From Oehlia diaphana (Eukaryota > Glomeromycota > Glomeromycetes > Glomerales > Glomeraceae): a stretch of DNA of 46,957 nt. The DNA lies in assembly GCA_003833135.1 (NCBI GenBank), contig QZLH01000200.1, forward strand, positions 60,042-106,998. The letters run 5' to 3'. Under the pieces are notes generated by a model that was not told where the DNA came from, did not search any database, and saw only the letters and a program-made list of their open reading frames with translations. The position numbers and the translations under genes are program-made. Shown piece after piece: positions 25,613 to 39,010 of the stretch (position 1 is its first letter; each line of letters begins with the position of its first letter).

Positions 25613-26553
25613 CTATTCCAAATTTAAACTTTTTATAAAGGCTTCTGAACTTCTGGTTACTTGTTGAAAATTTTTTTCAAATCCGTCGATTCCTCCGTAA
25701 TATGGATCTACGACAAAGGAAGTGTTAAAAATTTTTTAATTTCAAGAACAAACACTTTGAAAGTAAGTACCTCGAATTATATGTTCTCCTTGGGGATCAT
25801 ATTCACCAAATAATTTAACTTAAAAATCAATATATCTTAATGTCAATTCAACATAATTGTATATATAAAAAGAAAATTAAATTTAAATTGAGCATTACTG
25901 ATTGCTTTTGATCCCTTCGGTTGCATATCCTTCAGATCAGCTAAATTAGATTTATCCATACAAAGTATATAATCAAACTCTCCAAAATCTTGCGTTACAA
26001 CCTTATGGAAGAATGTATATATTATATGTTAGTATGTTAAAAATTAAAAAGTAAAGTTGAAAATATTTAACCTGTCTTGCATAATGATCTATAATTATGC
26101 CATGTTGTTTACATGTTTGAGCCGAACGATAATCAGATGATGCACCTAAAAAAAAAATACATGAACCATTAAGCAATGATCCTTTTGCGCGAACCTAAAA
26201 TGAAGTATTTATAACTTACCAACATGAAAACCTGCAGTACCCGCACTATCAATTCTGAACTGAGACTCTAAACCCTTTTTCTTAACAGTATGTGCAAATA
26301 CTGCTTCGGCCATGGGGCTAAATGATGATAAAAGCCCTCAATAATCAAACAAATAGTATTTTATTTAAAAAACAACAAAGCTTCTTACCTTCTACAAATA
26401 TTGCCTATTTCGAAAAAAGCGACGAAATGCAGAAAAAATATTTTAATAAAACACAACCATAGTTTGTACGATTAAAAAGAATTGAGTAAAGTTATCTAAT
26501 ATCTATCTGTTAGTACCTAGACACACAAATAGTACATTAATTTTTTCTGACAT
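25613..26553 (-). CDS. LTP1: Low-molecular-weight protein tyrosine phosphatase
   Basis: Predicted 156-aa enzyme from seven exons: 26553-26517, 26404-26389, 26317-26220, 26145-26072, 26001-25899, 25818-25771 and 25707-25613. The active-site loop C-x5-R-S is CLGNICRS (C11 to S18), followed by PMAEAVF. Other family words are IDSAGTAGFHVGASSD, HYARQ, FDYILCMDKSN, KLFGEYDPQGE and the general acid motif DPYYGG (D126). Length and residue spacing match the family. It hydrolyses phosphotyrosine in the cytoplasm. The second exon is only 16 bases, and the phosphate-binding loop is spread over three exons. All junctions are GT-AG and close in frame. Confidence 0.93.
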
Positions 26554-26615
26554 TTTAAAAAGAGAGAGCGTCAAATTTATCCATTTTGAGTAAATCATAA
26601 TTCATTTATTTCATA

Positions 26616-26859
26616 ATGATCGATCGACCGATCATTAAAAAAATTTCCGTAGAACCAGTTTTACTAGTCAACAACAAACAAAAGAATTTCAGGTTAGTAG
26701 TATTTTGCTATATTTGTTATAATCAATTTCTTTCAAACTTTGAACATGAATTAAAACCCGAGTCTTTTATCTAATACATTCAAATTATTTAGAATTTGGT
26801 CCAAACTAGCTATTTACAGTACATTATCACGATATTTATCATCTTTGCATATATTATAA
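26616..26859 (+). CDS. Possible 47-aa two-exon gene, unrecognised
   Basis: An ATG at 26616 opens exon 26616-26692, which ends at a good GTTAGT donor. TTATTTAG at 26785-26792 provides an acceptor in matching phase, and exon 26793-26859 ends in TAA. The product begins MIDRPIIKKISVEPVLLV and ends YSTLSRYLSSLHIL. It is not recognised. Support is limited to matching splice phase and position, head-to-head with the phosphatase gene 62 bp away. It could be the 5' remnant of a longer gene or chance. Confidence 0.3.
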
Positions 26860-28560
26860 TAATGCTATTTGTCTTCAGTTTTTAAATTCATCCCATAGCA
26901 TTGTTATAGTATGACAACTAGCTCTAGTGGAATTGTGGTCTAAATTTGATTGTTAAAAATATCTGGCAGATACATCAGAATAATATTTTATTCCGCATCA
27001 ATATTGTTTAAATAAAAAAACAATCTATATGAGTATTACGGTATATGTATTAATAAAATAAAACATAAATAAAATAAACAGCTTATTCCTAACTTCTATA
27101 AAAGTATCAACTAAACCAAAATCAATAAAGTAATAAATAAATCAATAAAAGAAATTTCTTAATTCATATCTTGTCCAATATATTTTCATTCCGTGTAAAA
27201 AGTAAAGTTTTACTGTTCAATAAATTGTTACAGAAAGATTTCCAAAAATTGTTCTTAATTGTTAGATTTAAAACTTTCTTACGAAGCCATAAAATGCTTA
27301 TTTAGTTGAATCCTTTAGCAGTAATTCTTAGTACTCAAATTAATAATTCCCAGATTTTACATTTTGGACTATGTAATAGTATAATACTTTATATCACGGC
27401 CCAAAGTACACCAGGTATGTTGCAAATTTTGGAGGTTTTTTGCTTATACCCGGATATGCTGTGATATATGCTAATAAAATTGTTGGATAGTAATGGGAGT
27501 GAGTTTGTTATAAAAATTACCCGTCAAAATCGATAATACCGTATTATTACTCGTTGATTTAACTAAATAATATTCTAATGCGACTATAGACTATTATTTA
27601 GTTTAATCATAATAATATATAATTCGTAATTTATTTGGTATTATTTTTTTAAATCTCCAAGTTATAAATTGTTAAAAAATGTTAAAAATAATATTTATGA
27701 TCTTAGAAATAAATTACAATAATTTTGAAGGCTATATAAAAAAAATTTTTTATCAACAAATTATTACATATTTATATATTATATTTGGATCATAAAAAAT
27801 GGCTTTAATATTTATATATATATTTATCCAAATAACTCTTAATTGCCTTTTCAATATGTAATTTTATCTTACAAATTTAGAAATTGATTTATGTAAAATG
27901 GCTATAAAACTGATTTTATTGCTTTTATGATGATTTATCTCTACTACAAGTAGATAGAATTTATCTAATCTAAACAAATTTTTAAAAATTTTAATTTAAT
28001 AATTCTGTTAATACTTATTTATCAGTGTTTTCAAATTAATGTAACCCCTTGCATGTCACCCTCTAAAAAAATTAGTTTTCGCAAATGTGGAAAGCCAGAA
28101 TTTTTCTGAATAACTTTGTAAAAAAGGTCTGATTACTAGTGATTTTGGAGGAAATCTCAGGAAATTTTCAATTATTTAAATAGTTTACATAAGTATATCA
28201 GTATAATTTTACATCATACAAACAGGTCTGGTGATTAGCACCACTGACATTATTACATGTGACTTTAATGAGGCTTTATCGAAAATAAAATCTTTTATTT
28301 ATTTTTACAATTTTGCTTATATAATTATTTTTTTGATATTAGTCACTAAATGCTCTCAACCATCAGTATTATAAACAGCAAGTTCATAAAATTTAAAACC
28401 ACCATAATGTATGTAATAGCATAAAGTTAAAAAAATTATTGAGCAACTCATCTAAACTACCCAAAAAAGCACAATTGAATTTTTTAATCTCAAAATTTTC
28501 TTTTGTTCATTTAGAAGAGTCTCCAGGTCATCATGTTGAAATTTATTTTTTAAAACAATT
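26860..28560. other. AT-rich intergenic region, no gene recognised
   Basis: No coding stretch of credible composition is present on either strand across 1.7 kb. There are many A/T runs and short imperfect palindromes. A slightly GC-richer patch at 27395-27480 (TATCACGGCCCAAAG to GCTGTGATAT) has short inverted ends and could be an old repeat. Confidence 0.5.
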
Positions 28561-28570
28561 TTGTATACGC

Positions 28571-28960
28571 TTAATTGCCCTTTGGTAAAAGACACAGATT
28601 CCTGATTTTTATCAATGTTTTTTCAATCATTTCACTCTGTTCAAGTAAATAGTCTAAGAATTTCTTCAAGTCGCTTCCTAGACTTTCTTTTATATTGAAT
28701 ATTGACGTTATAAATTCTTCTTTCACTTTTTTGAAGTAAATAAGACAAATCTTATGCTTAAGTTTTTTGATCTTATTTTCAAAGTCAAGATTTCTATCTT
28801 CAAACATTATATTGAATAATTCATAAAATTAGTCATTTTCTTCTGCCTTTTCAGCATTTTTCTTTAAATCTCTTATTTGTCATTCCTTCTCTTTGATATC
28901 TTTCTTTAAATTTTTAATTTCAATGTCCTTTTCTGCGATAATTTCCTCCAAATTTTTTAA
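28571..28960 (-). pseudogene. Broken coiled-coil coding fragment
   Basis: The minus strand reads LKNLEEIIAEKDIEIKNLKK, then a stop, QIRDLKKNAEKAEEND, a stop, and then the 78-residue ORF from 28807 with DFENKIKKLKHK and KKFLDYLLEQSEMIEK. Heptad-like Leu/Ile spacing and Lys/Glu richness suggest a coiled coil. In-frame stops and the missing flanks suggest a dead copy. No family is recognised. Confidence 0.45.
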
Positions 28961-29246
28961 TCATTTTTTACTCTAAAGCTAATATATTTGGCATAATCTG
29001 GTACAGATTTCATACTGGCGAAAAAGTATAGAGATGACATCTTCCTTATATATTCTACTAAGCCACCTATGTGATTCAAAAAAAGAAATAATATTTTCAT
29101 TCTACGAGTTGAAGACGCTGTATGCTTTAGCACTCAATTTGAAGAATTATTCTGGCTCAATTAGGTGAAGAGATTTTTAAATGTAAATTAAAGATAAGTA
29201 TATCTTAGTCCAGTTATAGAATAAAGCTTACTAATCATTTTTGAAT

Positions 29247-29443
29247 TTAGTGACGGTAGTAATAAATTTGGGTTAAACGCCGATACTAAGCCAGAGGTGC
29301 TATTTTATGATAATGATGACGATAAGTTCTGGCTATTCGATGATGATAATGAAAAAGATGATAATATTGAAAATGATGATGTGTTTTCTAGCAAATTATA
29401 TGATAAATGGAATTATAAAAAAGATTTTGGTGAAAATGCTTGA
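29247..29443 (+). pseudogene. Acidic coding fragment with preserved splice acceptor
   Basis: After TTGAATTTAG (acceptor ending near 29249) the plus strand stays open with an acidic sequence: NADTKPEVLFYDNDDDKFW, LFDDDNEKDDNIENDDVF and KLYDKWNYKKDFGENA, then TGA at 29441. The codon pattern is protein-like but no start exon or family was found. It may be the last exon of a lost gene, perhaps linked to the coiled-coil fragment nearby, although that lies on the other strand. Confidence 0.4.
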
Positions 29444-30310
29444 AAAAACTTTATCAAAACTGAAAAGCTTGTTAACGTTTTATTCTTTTTAAGCTATTTA
29501 CCATGCGCTTTCCCAATATATTTTATATATAAAAATTTTAATAAAAATACGCAATCTTGATGCCTAACCATGAATAAAAAATTCTTAAATTGTACACAAA
29601 TCAAAACTTTACTCCATCTAATTCCACTATGATGGTGATGCATCTGTGTACCTTACCTCTGTATGTAAATTTCTGGGTCCTTAAGAGATGACAAATAGGA
29701 TTTTTAATAACAAAAAATTTACAAATTCCAGATGATGTAATACATTATAATAAATAAACCTAACTTTTAACCTAACTTTAATTTAACCCTAATTCTAACT
29801 CTAATAACTAATAAATCATATTAGAGTTTTTCTCTAGTTATTCTTATAATTAATTTTATAATTTTAAATTTAGGTATTATAATTAAATTATCAATTTTTA
29901 AAATGCTAAAACAAAAAACTTGACCAATATTTATTAACCAAAAAAATTTTTTTTAGGAATTTTAAAAAAACTGATTAATTGTTACTATAAGCTATTGGTT
30001 AACAAAATCTTGTTTACTTAAATATATAGATATAATGTTATATAAAATATTATTTAAAAAGATTGGCAACAAATCTTTATAGAAACCCCTTAAATTGTAT
30101 AATGCCAATTTTGGCCGGCGTTATTATCAGCCATTTCATGTTGTACGACGATTAGTTGAAAATTTTTTAACGAATAAAATTTGAATTAGACAAAGTAATA
30201 CTTAAGGCTTGTTCTTTGAACCGACATTTTTAATCGATATCAGCTTTCCAAGTCCTTAATCGTCCTATATATAACTAAAATTATATTACGCTAAATTTTT
30301 TTACGTTCTA
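29444..30310. other. Upstream region of PP2A gene, AT-rich
   Basis: There is no gene in these 870 bp. A telomere-like tract lies at 29757-29813, and a short patch near 30109-30122 (TTTTGGCCGGCG) is GC-richer. The 5' end of the PP2A transcript should lie toward the right side. Confidence 0.5.
29757..29813 (-). repeat. Degenerate CCTAA telomere-like tract
   Basis: ACCTAACTTT, TTAACCCTAATTC and TAACTCTAA words are clustered here. They are the complement of TTAGGG-type repeats, irregularly spaced, about 500 bp upstream of the PP2A start codon. Confidence 0.55.
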
Positions 30311-31702
<1,392 letters not shown>

Positions 31703-33116
31703 ACTTCATATTTTTCAAAAAAAAAAAAAATAATTTTTTTAAAAAAAAGTATATATACATATTCAATATCGTTGATCGATTTGTGCTGATTCTCTAATTG
31801 TGAAAATCAAATATAGGATACGTATAGTCTAGCACATGATTGTTCAATTGACTAACAAACAATTATTTATACTAAACTTGTTTAAATTTTTTTCTTGATG
31901 ATTGTATAAAGCATTTTGATGGGACAGTTTTACAAAATTTATTTATACATGTAAATTTTGTTTATTTGCATATTTCTTAATTTCACTTTCATTTAATTAG
32001 CAGTTAGAGTATTTATTAATCTTGCCAAGACATATTAAATATGTTGTATCATTATATGCTAAGTAAATGTAAATCTATTAATTTGTGCTATTATATTTAT
32101 TATTTTCACTTGAAAGTAAGAGATGTATAAGTATAAAAGTACATTTTAAGTAAATTTACTTTTACTTTATAGATATAGTGTAATTTTATATATAATGAAT
32201 TTTACTTTAATAATTAAATACTAAAAAATTAAATATTAAAAAGTGAAATTTTATATTAACTGGTAAAATATTCAATTTTATAATACTAGTTATATATTTA
32301 TATAGCTTTATATAATTACAATTTATTTATTTATAAAAAAAAATTATATTATATATAAATAAACATAGTAATAAAAGTAATAACTATTTAGCAAAAATCC
32401 AATTTGTTAGTAATTATTTTATTTCAATATTTATTAATTTATTAAGTTATAAAATATTTTTGTTTCAAATTTAAAATTCATTATGGAATAGCAAATATCC
32501 AATAAAAACTCATAATTTTTAATAAAAGGTATAAAAAACAAATATAAACATATATAAAAAAGGAAATTAGTCAAAAAAGAATATTAAAATTACATTAATT
32601 TTATTATCTGTTTTAGAAAATTAAATAAAATTTAAATATTGAAAGAAAAATTTGATATTTTAAACTTTAAAATGGTATTTATAATAATAAATAAATATCA
32701 ATTTGAACTGTATAAATTGTTGCAAAATAAAATGCATTTACACAACTTTTTTATTTTAAATTTAAGCTGATTATAAAAAAATCACCAAATTTCAAATGTT
32801 TATAACTTTTTATAGCTTTTGAAGATTTAACAATAAAAATTAAATATTTTTTAATAAATGTATAATATCATCTTTATTGTTATTATATTAATAATTTGTT
32901 ATATTAAGTTTCTAAATACTGGAGTAAATTTGTAGTATTTTACAATATTAATAGACTAATAATTTAATAGTGCTTATTTTGAAAAATAAAATTATCAGTT
33001 TATTTCTTTTAAATTTTATTATTTTTTAAAGTGTTAAAAGATTTATAAGTACACTAATTTTATTATTAAAATACAAATTTCTAGTATTATAATAAATATA
33101 AAGTTATCTATTAAAA
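31703..33116. other. Very AT-rich intergenic region, nothing recognised
   Basis: About 1.4 kb downstream of PP2A with long A/T runs, short palindromes and no credible ORF on either strand. Confidence 0.55.
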
Positions 33117-33429
33117 TTAATTTGAATAAATGTATTTGTAATAGCCTGTTACATATCTTATTTATAAATTTAGTATATGTTTTACAAATAAAATTTTTAT
33201 ATGCAAAATTTAATTTGGAAAACTTTTACTGAATGTACTTAAGATAGTTTCATAGACAAAATTTTAAGTTATCTTGAAATTTTTTAAAAAATTCTTTGTC
33301 TTGGTTACACGACTGATCTTTTGTTTTTTGTTTACATTACGCCTAATCTTAAATTTTAATTGGATAAAATTGGGAGTCATTACAAATAAGACACGTAACA
33401 GGATGTTACAATTGGATTTATCCAATTAA
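33117..33429. mobile_element. MITE-like element with TGTAAC-CCTGTTAC inverted ends
   Basis: The left side reads TGTAATAGCCTGTTACATAT from 33138. The right side, read on the opposite strand from 33411, gives TGTAACATCCTGTTACGTGT. The inverted similarity extends outward to TTAATT at both ends (33117 and 33429), giving about 47-bp imperfect inverted repeats around some 220 bp of noncoding DNA. No clean target duplication was seen. The same end sequence recurs at 42472 and, inverted, at 46810. Confidence 0.65.
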
Positions 33430-33931
33430 TTTTTATAAAAAATATTAAAATTATAATACTATAAATTAAATATTCTTATAACTTTATATATATTTTTTAA
33501 TATAATTTTAATAAAGAGTAAATTTATTCCTTACACCTTATTACATAATAAATATTTTGATTGGCTATTTTTGATTGGCTAATTTTTTTAACTTTAAATT
33601 TTTTGGTAATAGCTAATTTGCAACATAGCAAATTTTTTTTATAAAAATATAATTTATTTGTAATTTTATTCTTTTGAAAGTTTAATCATTATTAATAGAA
33701 GAATAAAATACAATTATTGTTCAAAATTAAAATTTACAACTATTTATTTTTAATATAATTAGTATTAATAATGAAGAAAAACTTATGGAAGATAAAAAGA
33801 TAAAATGATAAATATAATTTAATAGCAATATTTTTAGTGATTTAAAACTTAAAGAAATAGAAATAAATCCAATCAAAAATTAAAAATGCATCCAAAAATA
33901 ATAAATCAAGAATAATACAAAAAATATATAA

Positions 33932-34230
33932 AATGTTTAATGAAACATTTAATATTAATAATATCAATGATCTTGATGATCTTGATATTGAAATGAGTGA
34001 GATGAATAATGATATCAATTAAAGAAGCAAAGATAATAAAGAGTAATAAAGTGAAGAGAAAAAAATAAAAATAAAAGGCAAGAAAGTGAAGTTTGAGGAA
34101 AAATAAAAGAAAAAAAAAATAAAAATAAGAACAAAAGAAAAAATAAAAGGGAAAAAAAAAAAATAAAATAAACAAAATGAAAATGAAATGATAAAAAAGT
34201 TATAAAAGGAAAAGATATTATTAGCAGTAT
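33932..34230 (+). pseudogene. Asp/Asn then Lys-rich coding-like fragment ending in purine tract
   Basis: From an ATG at 33932 the strand reads FNINNINDLDDLDIEMSEMN and meets TAA at 34019. The same frame then continues as Lys/Glu/Gln-like sequence broken only by TAA codons, which would be CAA (Gln) before a C-to-T change. The region 34040-34180 is almost pure A and G. No family is recognised, and low complexity could produce this by chance. Confidence 0.3.
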
Positions 34231-34281
34231 ATATTTTTCATTAAAAAATCTGTGCAGATGCTGTATGTCTGTATAGTAATT

Positions 34282-34510
34282 TAAAAATTTTTTTTGTGCA
34301 GCATATAAACTTTCTATATACAACATGCTCACTGTAATACATTTGCATTCAATCATAAAATGTTTATGTGTGACATTTCTTAATAATATTAAAAAGTCTT
34401 TATGCACAATCTTAAAAATTTTTCTGTGGACCATATAGATTTTTTGTAAGCAACATGTTTGCTATAGCATATTTACACTTAATCATAAAATATTTTTGTA
34501 TGGCTCTTTA
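34282..34510. repeat. Diverged tandem duplication, about 130-bp period
   Basis: Two adjacent copies share TTAAAAATTTTT, ACCATATA/AGCATATA, CAACATG, CATTTGCATT/CATATTTACACTT and AATCATAAAAT in the same order. The last word starts at 34351 and again at 34481. The copies have diverged and carry no ORF. Confidence 0.6.
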
Positions 34511-35404
34511 TTCTTGCAGTATTCAAATATTTTTCAGCTTTTAAACCTAATTAAATTCTTTTTTTGGTAAAATGCATAAATTATTATTTCAAAACTGATC
34601 AATTTACTTAATAATATTCACTTTATTATTACAACATAAAAAAAAGTTTAAAAATAAGAATTGTTTTGAAAGAATTATTTATTTGATATCATTTTAACAA
34701 ATAATTTGAATAAATTAACTAATTTTACCCCAAAATACAATGCATAAATTTAATTAAAAGAAACTTTCCTAAAAAAATTATTTTAAATAAGTTTACAAAT
34801 AAAAATGTAAAAAAAAATTTACAATTAAAATAAGTTTAATAATTACAATTTTCCATTTCGTTAGTAATTATATTTCTATTAATTTGAGTAACATGTTTTC
34901 ATTGCTCAATAATCATAGACTTTGTTTTAATCAAACTTACAAAATTGTCAGATCCATTAAGTAATATCATTAAATGTTTATTTAATATTTTAATATTTAT
35001 TCTATTTCTTAATCAAGTTATAATAAGTTTGTGTTGAAAGAATATTCTTTTAACTTGTGCATTTGATAAGAGAATAATTAACAAAGTTTAGCAATATTTG
35101 GAAACTCATTCACAAAATCTGAATACATATTAAAAATATATTTCCATTTAATTTATTTAATATAATATTTTGCTACCTCTTATTCCTGTTTTATATCATC
35201 ACTATTAACTATTTTTTTTATTATATTTTTCTCTTCGTTTACTTTATCTATTTCATAATAATCAGAAAGTTTTTTGATATCTTTATCACCATAATTACCT
35301 AATTCACTTTTTTTATAGGTAATAATTTAGAATCAAATATACGAAAAGAATAATACAAATTAAATTAGAGGAATCTTGATTTTATACTATCAACAATTAC
35401 TTTT
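34511..35404. other. AT-rich region, nothing recognised
   Basis: There is no credible ORF or ordered repeat. It lies just left of the foldback element. Confidence 0.5.
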
Positions 35405-35926
35405 ACAGGTCAAAATGTGAAAAATCAGGCATCAATCAGTTACCAATCGGGAACTAACCAGGTAGCTGATTGATGACTAATTGGTGACCGATTGGTGACT
35501 GATTAGCATTTTTGCTAAATACTATCACTAATTAGGCAGTTTGCTAACTTTTGATCCAGTGATCAAAAAAGGATGAAATATAGTTCATTGGAATTGTCTC
35601 AACAAGACGAATCTAATGGTAATAAAATTGTATTTCTAGGATTAATACTAGTTAATAAAATATTAAATAAAATATAAATAATATATTTTTATTTTTATAT
35701 TTTACTTAATATCTCATTAAGTATTAATTCTAAAAATACAATTTTATTACCATTAGATTTATCTTGTTAAGACAATTCCAATAAACTATATTTTATCTTT
35801 TTTTGATCATTGGATCAAAAGTTAGCAAACTGCCTGATTGGTGATGGTATTTAGTGAAAATACCAATCAGTCACCAATCAGTCACCAATCAGCTACCTGA
35901 TTAGTATCTGATTAGTGACTGATTGA

Positions 35927-38900
35927 TAGTAATCTGATCCTATTTTTAAAGAGTCATCCAGATTCAATCCGAATCTTTACAGCCAATTTGGATAATAATC
36001 CAGATCAACAGATTCATCCTTTATTTAGAATCCATCCAGATTAATCTCATCCAATTTTAAGAATTCACCCTTTATTTCAGATCTATTCAGATTTATCCTA
36101 ATTCAAAATTTAACGGATGATCTGTATAAATGAATTTATTAATTAATTACTTCTATTATTTATAAAGTTTTTAAGTTTTCAACAAATAAATAATAAAATT
36201 GTTAATATTTATAATATAATTATTTTATTAGACTAACAAGAAAAAATACATTATGAAACTTAATGAAAAATTTATTCTAATAAAATTTCCTGAGTTTTGC
36301 CATTTCATTCTTTTGCAAAAACTTCCATTGAACGAATATTTCTTTTTAAAAATAACATTTGTCCTATCAAATTTGTATCCAAACACGTTCTTTTTACTGT
36401 AATTAGATTATTAGCATGCGAGAATAGTCTTTCACTTGATACGGAAGTTGCAGGAATTCCAAGATATTTGTGGGCAATTTGTGATAATTTTGAAAAAAAT
36501 TTTGCATGAATTTGCCACCAATCTAGTAGATTTTCCTCCTCCAATGCAACTGGCATTGCTAAATAATTACTAACTTCATCAGTGACTGCAAGTGATTTAT
36601 CTTTTTTACTTTTAGTTTGACGGCATTAACAGTATCCTTTTTGTGAGCGCAATGATGATTCTGCATCTGAAGAAGGCATAGTTATATTTGATGGCTCTAT
36701 TGCAGATGAGTACGGTGTTGAGTTATTGGATTCTATTTCATTAAACTCATCATGAAGTTTTCGAATTATTTTTTCCTTTTCATCATCTAATACAAAATCC
36801 ATTTCTTTATAACGAGGATCTAGTAAAGAAACTATTAATCCTGCATCATGATGAATATTCCAGTAATAAAGCAAGGCATTGTATATATTATTTTTTACTT
36901 TTTCTATAGCTCTCTTAGTATTTAACGAATCTTTAATAGAAATCTTCTTTTTAGTAATATTACTTATAATTTCTTCATTATCATTTTCTACATCTAAAAT
37001 ATCTTCTTCAAATACAGTATCCTCATTATAATAATCAATATCATTAACATTTGTATTATCCAATGGTGCTAAATTGAAAATAAGTTCATTAATACAAGGT
37101 ATCATTTTACTGAGAGTTACATAAGTGCCTCCTGAAAATTCCTGAGTTGCTTCCTCAAATGATAGTAAAACATTAACTAATTTATTTAATAAATCCCATT
37201 CATTCTCAGATAATAAAATTTTTCTTAATTTAATACCATCATTTTTGTCTTCTCTACTGGTATTTGTATATAAATCAGCTTGAAGTTGAATGATTGCATC
37301 CTTGAGATAAAAAAGACGATCCTAAGCATAAAATAATGAATTTTAATACGTTTGTACATCTTGTACACAATGCATTACATCTTCATATTTTAATTTACGC
37401 TGAACTTCTTCCAATCTTTCTATTTGCTTCTGTGTTGAAAAAAATTAATTAATTTCTTTACGCGTGCTATTAAAACTTCCACAGATGCTAACTCTTTTCC
37501 AATTGCTAACTGAATTGTATGTACAGTACAAGGAAGTCGTTGAATAGCTTCATACTGATTTTTTTTAATTAAAAAGGGAAATGCTGCCTTCATATTTGAG
37601 TTGTTATCAGTAACAATTGCTGTTACACATCCATTAAGATCCCATCTTGAAATACATTCATAAAGTAATTCAGTAACAACATTTGCAGTATGGGAGGAAG
37701 GAGCATACTTTATTTCTAACATTACATCCTTAACTTCAAAATTCGGTATAATTCACGTTGCAATGATGCCAATATACACATGTTTACCTCTACTAGACCA
37801 AAGATCTGTAGTGAGAGATACCAATACTGCAGTTTCACTTAAAATACTTTTTAAGTTTTGATTATTATATCAAAAACTTTTAATTATCATTGTTTTGATT
37901 TTTTGTTCTCCAGGTACTACAAATGAAGGATCAAATTGTGACATTTTTTCTTTATATGCTGGATTTGTGATGGTAGAAATAGGTTGGTCAGTAAATAGCA
38001 TCCATCTAAGGAGAGATTCTTCCCGTTGCTTTTAAATATGCTTAAGATAAAGATGATGAGATCAAGCATAATCAGTAATTTTAGTATTTTATAACTAAGA
38101 AAAAACAATTAATTAATATTAAATTTGATATACTTTAAACATTTGGTGATTTAAATAAAATTTACCCTTTTATAATTATTTTCACCATCATGATTATCTT
38201 CATCAATAATTTGGTGAATATCTCGTAAGTATGCAATAAGATTTTCAGTTGAACTCCCAGTATTCTGATACACTTGGCCACATCGATTACCATCTTTACT
38301 TAAAACAGTACAAATACGAGTTTCCTCTCCTTTTATATTAAATCCTTTTTCAAAATACTGGTTTGTAAATGATTGTTTTTTTCTTTTATTTACACCTTGA
38401 CTTTTTTGACTACTACTTTCAGAGCTTCTGAAACTAATAAGAAAACTCGTATCTGTTTCTTTATCTTAATAAAAATTGATTAAAAATTGAAAATATTAAT
38501 TATTGAAGTAATTATTAATCAGCATTACTGACTCCTTTATCAGCTAAAGAATTTCATATATTATTATTATCATCATCCTCAATATGAATATAATCAAATT
38601 CGTCTGCCATCATTGATAATTAATAAATCAAATAATAATAATATTCTTGAGTTTATTTGTTATCATTAGGAAAAATTTGTCTTTGAAAAAAAAATTTTGA
38701 CTTCATTTAATTGTCTCGTGAAAATTAAATAAAAAAGAGAAATAAAAGGGGTAAGGGGTTAAGGGCTATAAGTCATGATAGTACTTATGGCTCATGAGAA
38801 AATTTTCGAAATGGTAAATTAAAAAAAAAAAATTTTAAATTTTGAAAAAAAAATGAAAAAAAAAATATTTATCATCCAGATCAGCATTTTAGGATTACCA

Positions 38901-39010
38901 TCTGGATTTATTAACAGATTTATCTACGAGAAATATCAGATACAGATATCTGACTCCTATCCAGATTGAAGGATCAATCCAGATTTATCGGATTTAGAAT
39001 CAGACTACTA
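35927..39010 (-). mobile_element. hAT-superfamily DNA transposon, 3084 bp, decayed
   Basis: Short terminal inverted repeats: TAGTAATCTGATCC at the left, and the right end on the other strand reads TAGTAGTCTGATTC. Both flanks carry CTGATTGA (35919-35926 and 39011-39018), a perfect 8-bp target duplication. The subterminal regions at 35930-36120 and 38870-39005 are full of CCAGAT/ATCTGGAT words, which probably served as transposase binding sites. A hAT transposase reading frame runs on the minus strand inside. Confidence 0.9.
36305..38613 (-). pseudogene. hAT (ZBED-type) transposase, inactivated
   Basis: The reading starts MMADEFDYIHIEDDD at 38613. A BED-like zinc finger follows (ICTVLSKDGNRCGQVYQN, then ENLIAYLRDIHQI). 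The catalytic region contains LVSLTTDLWSSRGKHVYIG and TAIVTDNNSNMKAAFPFL with LPCTVHTIQLAIGKEL. The C-terminal dimerisation domain is intact: DWWQIHAKFFSKLSQIAHKY, SVSSERLFSHANNLITVKR and MLFLKRNIRSMEV, ending at 36305. In-frame stops include TGA in the N-terminal part and near 37880, and TAG/TAA in the middle (about 37325-37350 and 36630). Most can be derived from TGG, CAA, CAG or CGA. One intron probably lies near 38466-38518. It has been disabled by few changes, so this is a relatively recent copy. Confidence 0.88.

Noticed and set aside
33932..34230. TAA read as glutamine (alternative genetic code)
   Set aside because: Twelve intact host genes here end at TAA, TAG or TGA in the expected place, and TAA-for-Gln positions occur only in repeat relics, which points to mutation rather than recoding.
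34015..34434. Phe-rich 139-residue ORF on the minus strand
   Set aside because: It is only the complement of a polypurine tract; the composition is not protein-like and no domain is seen.
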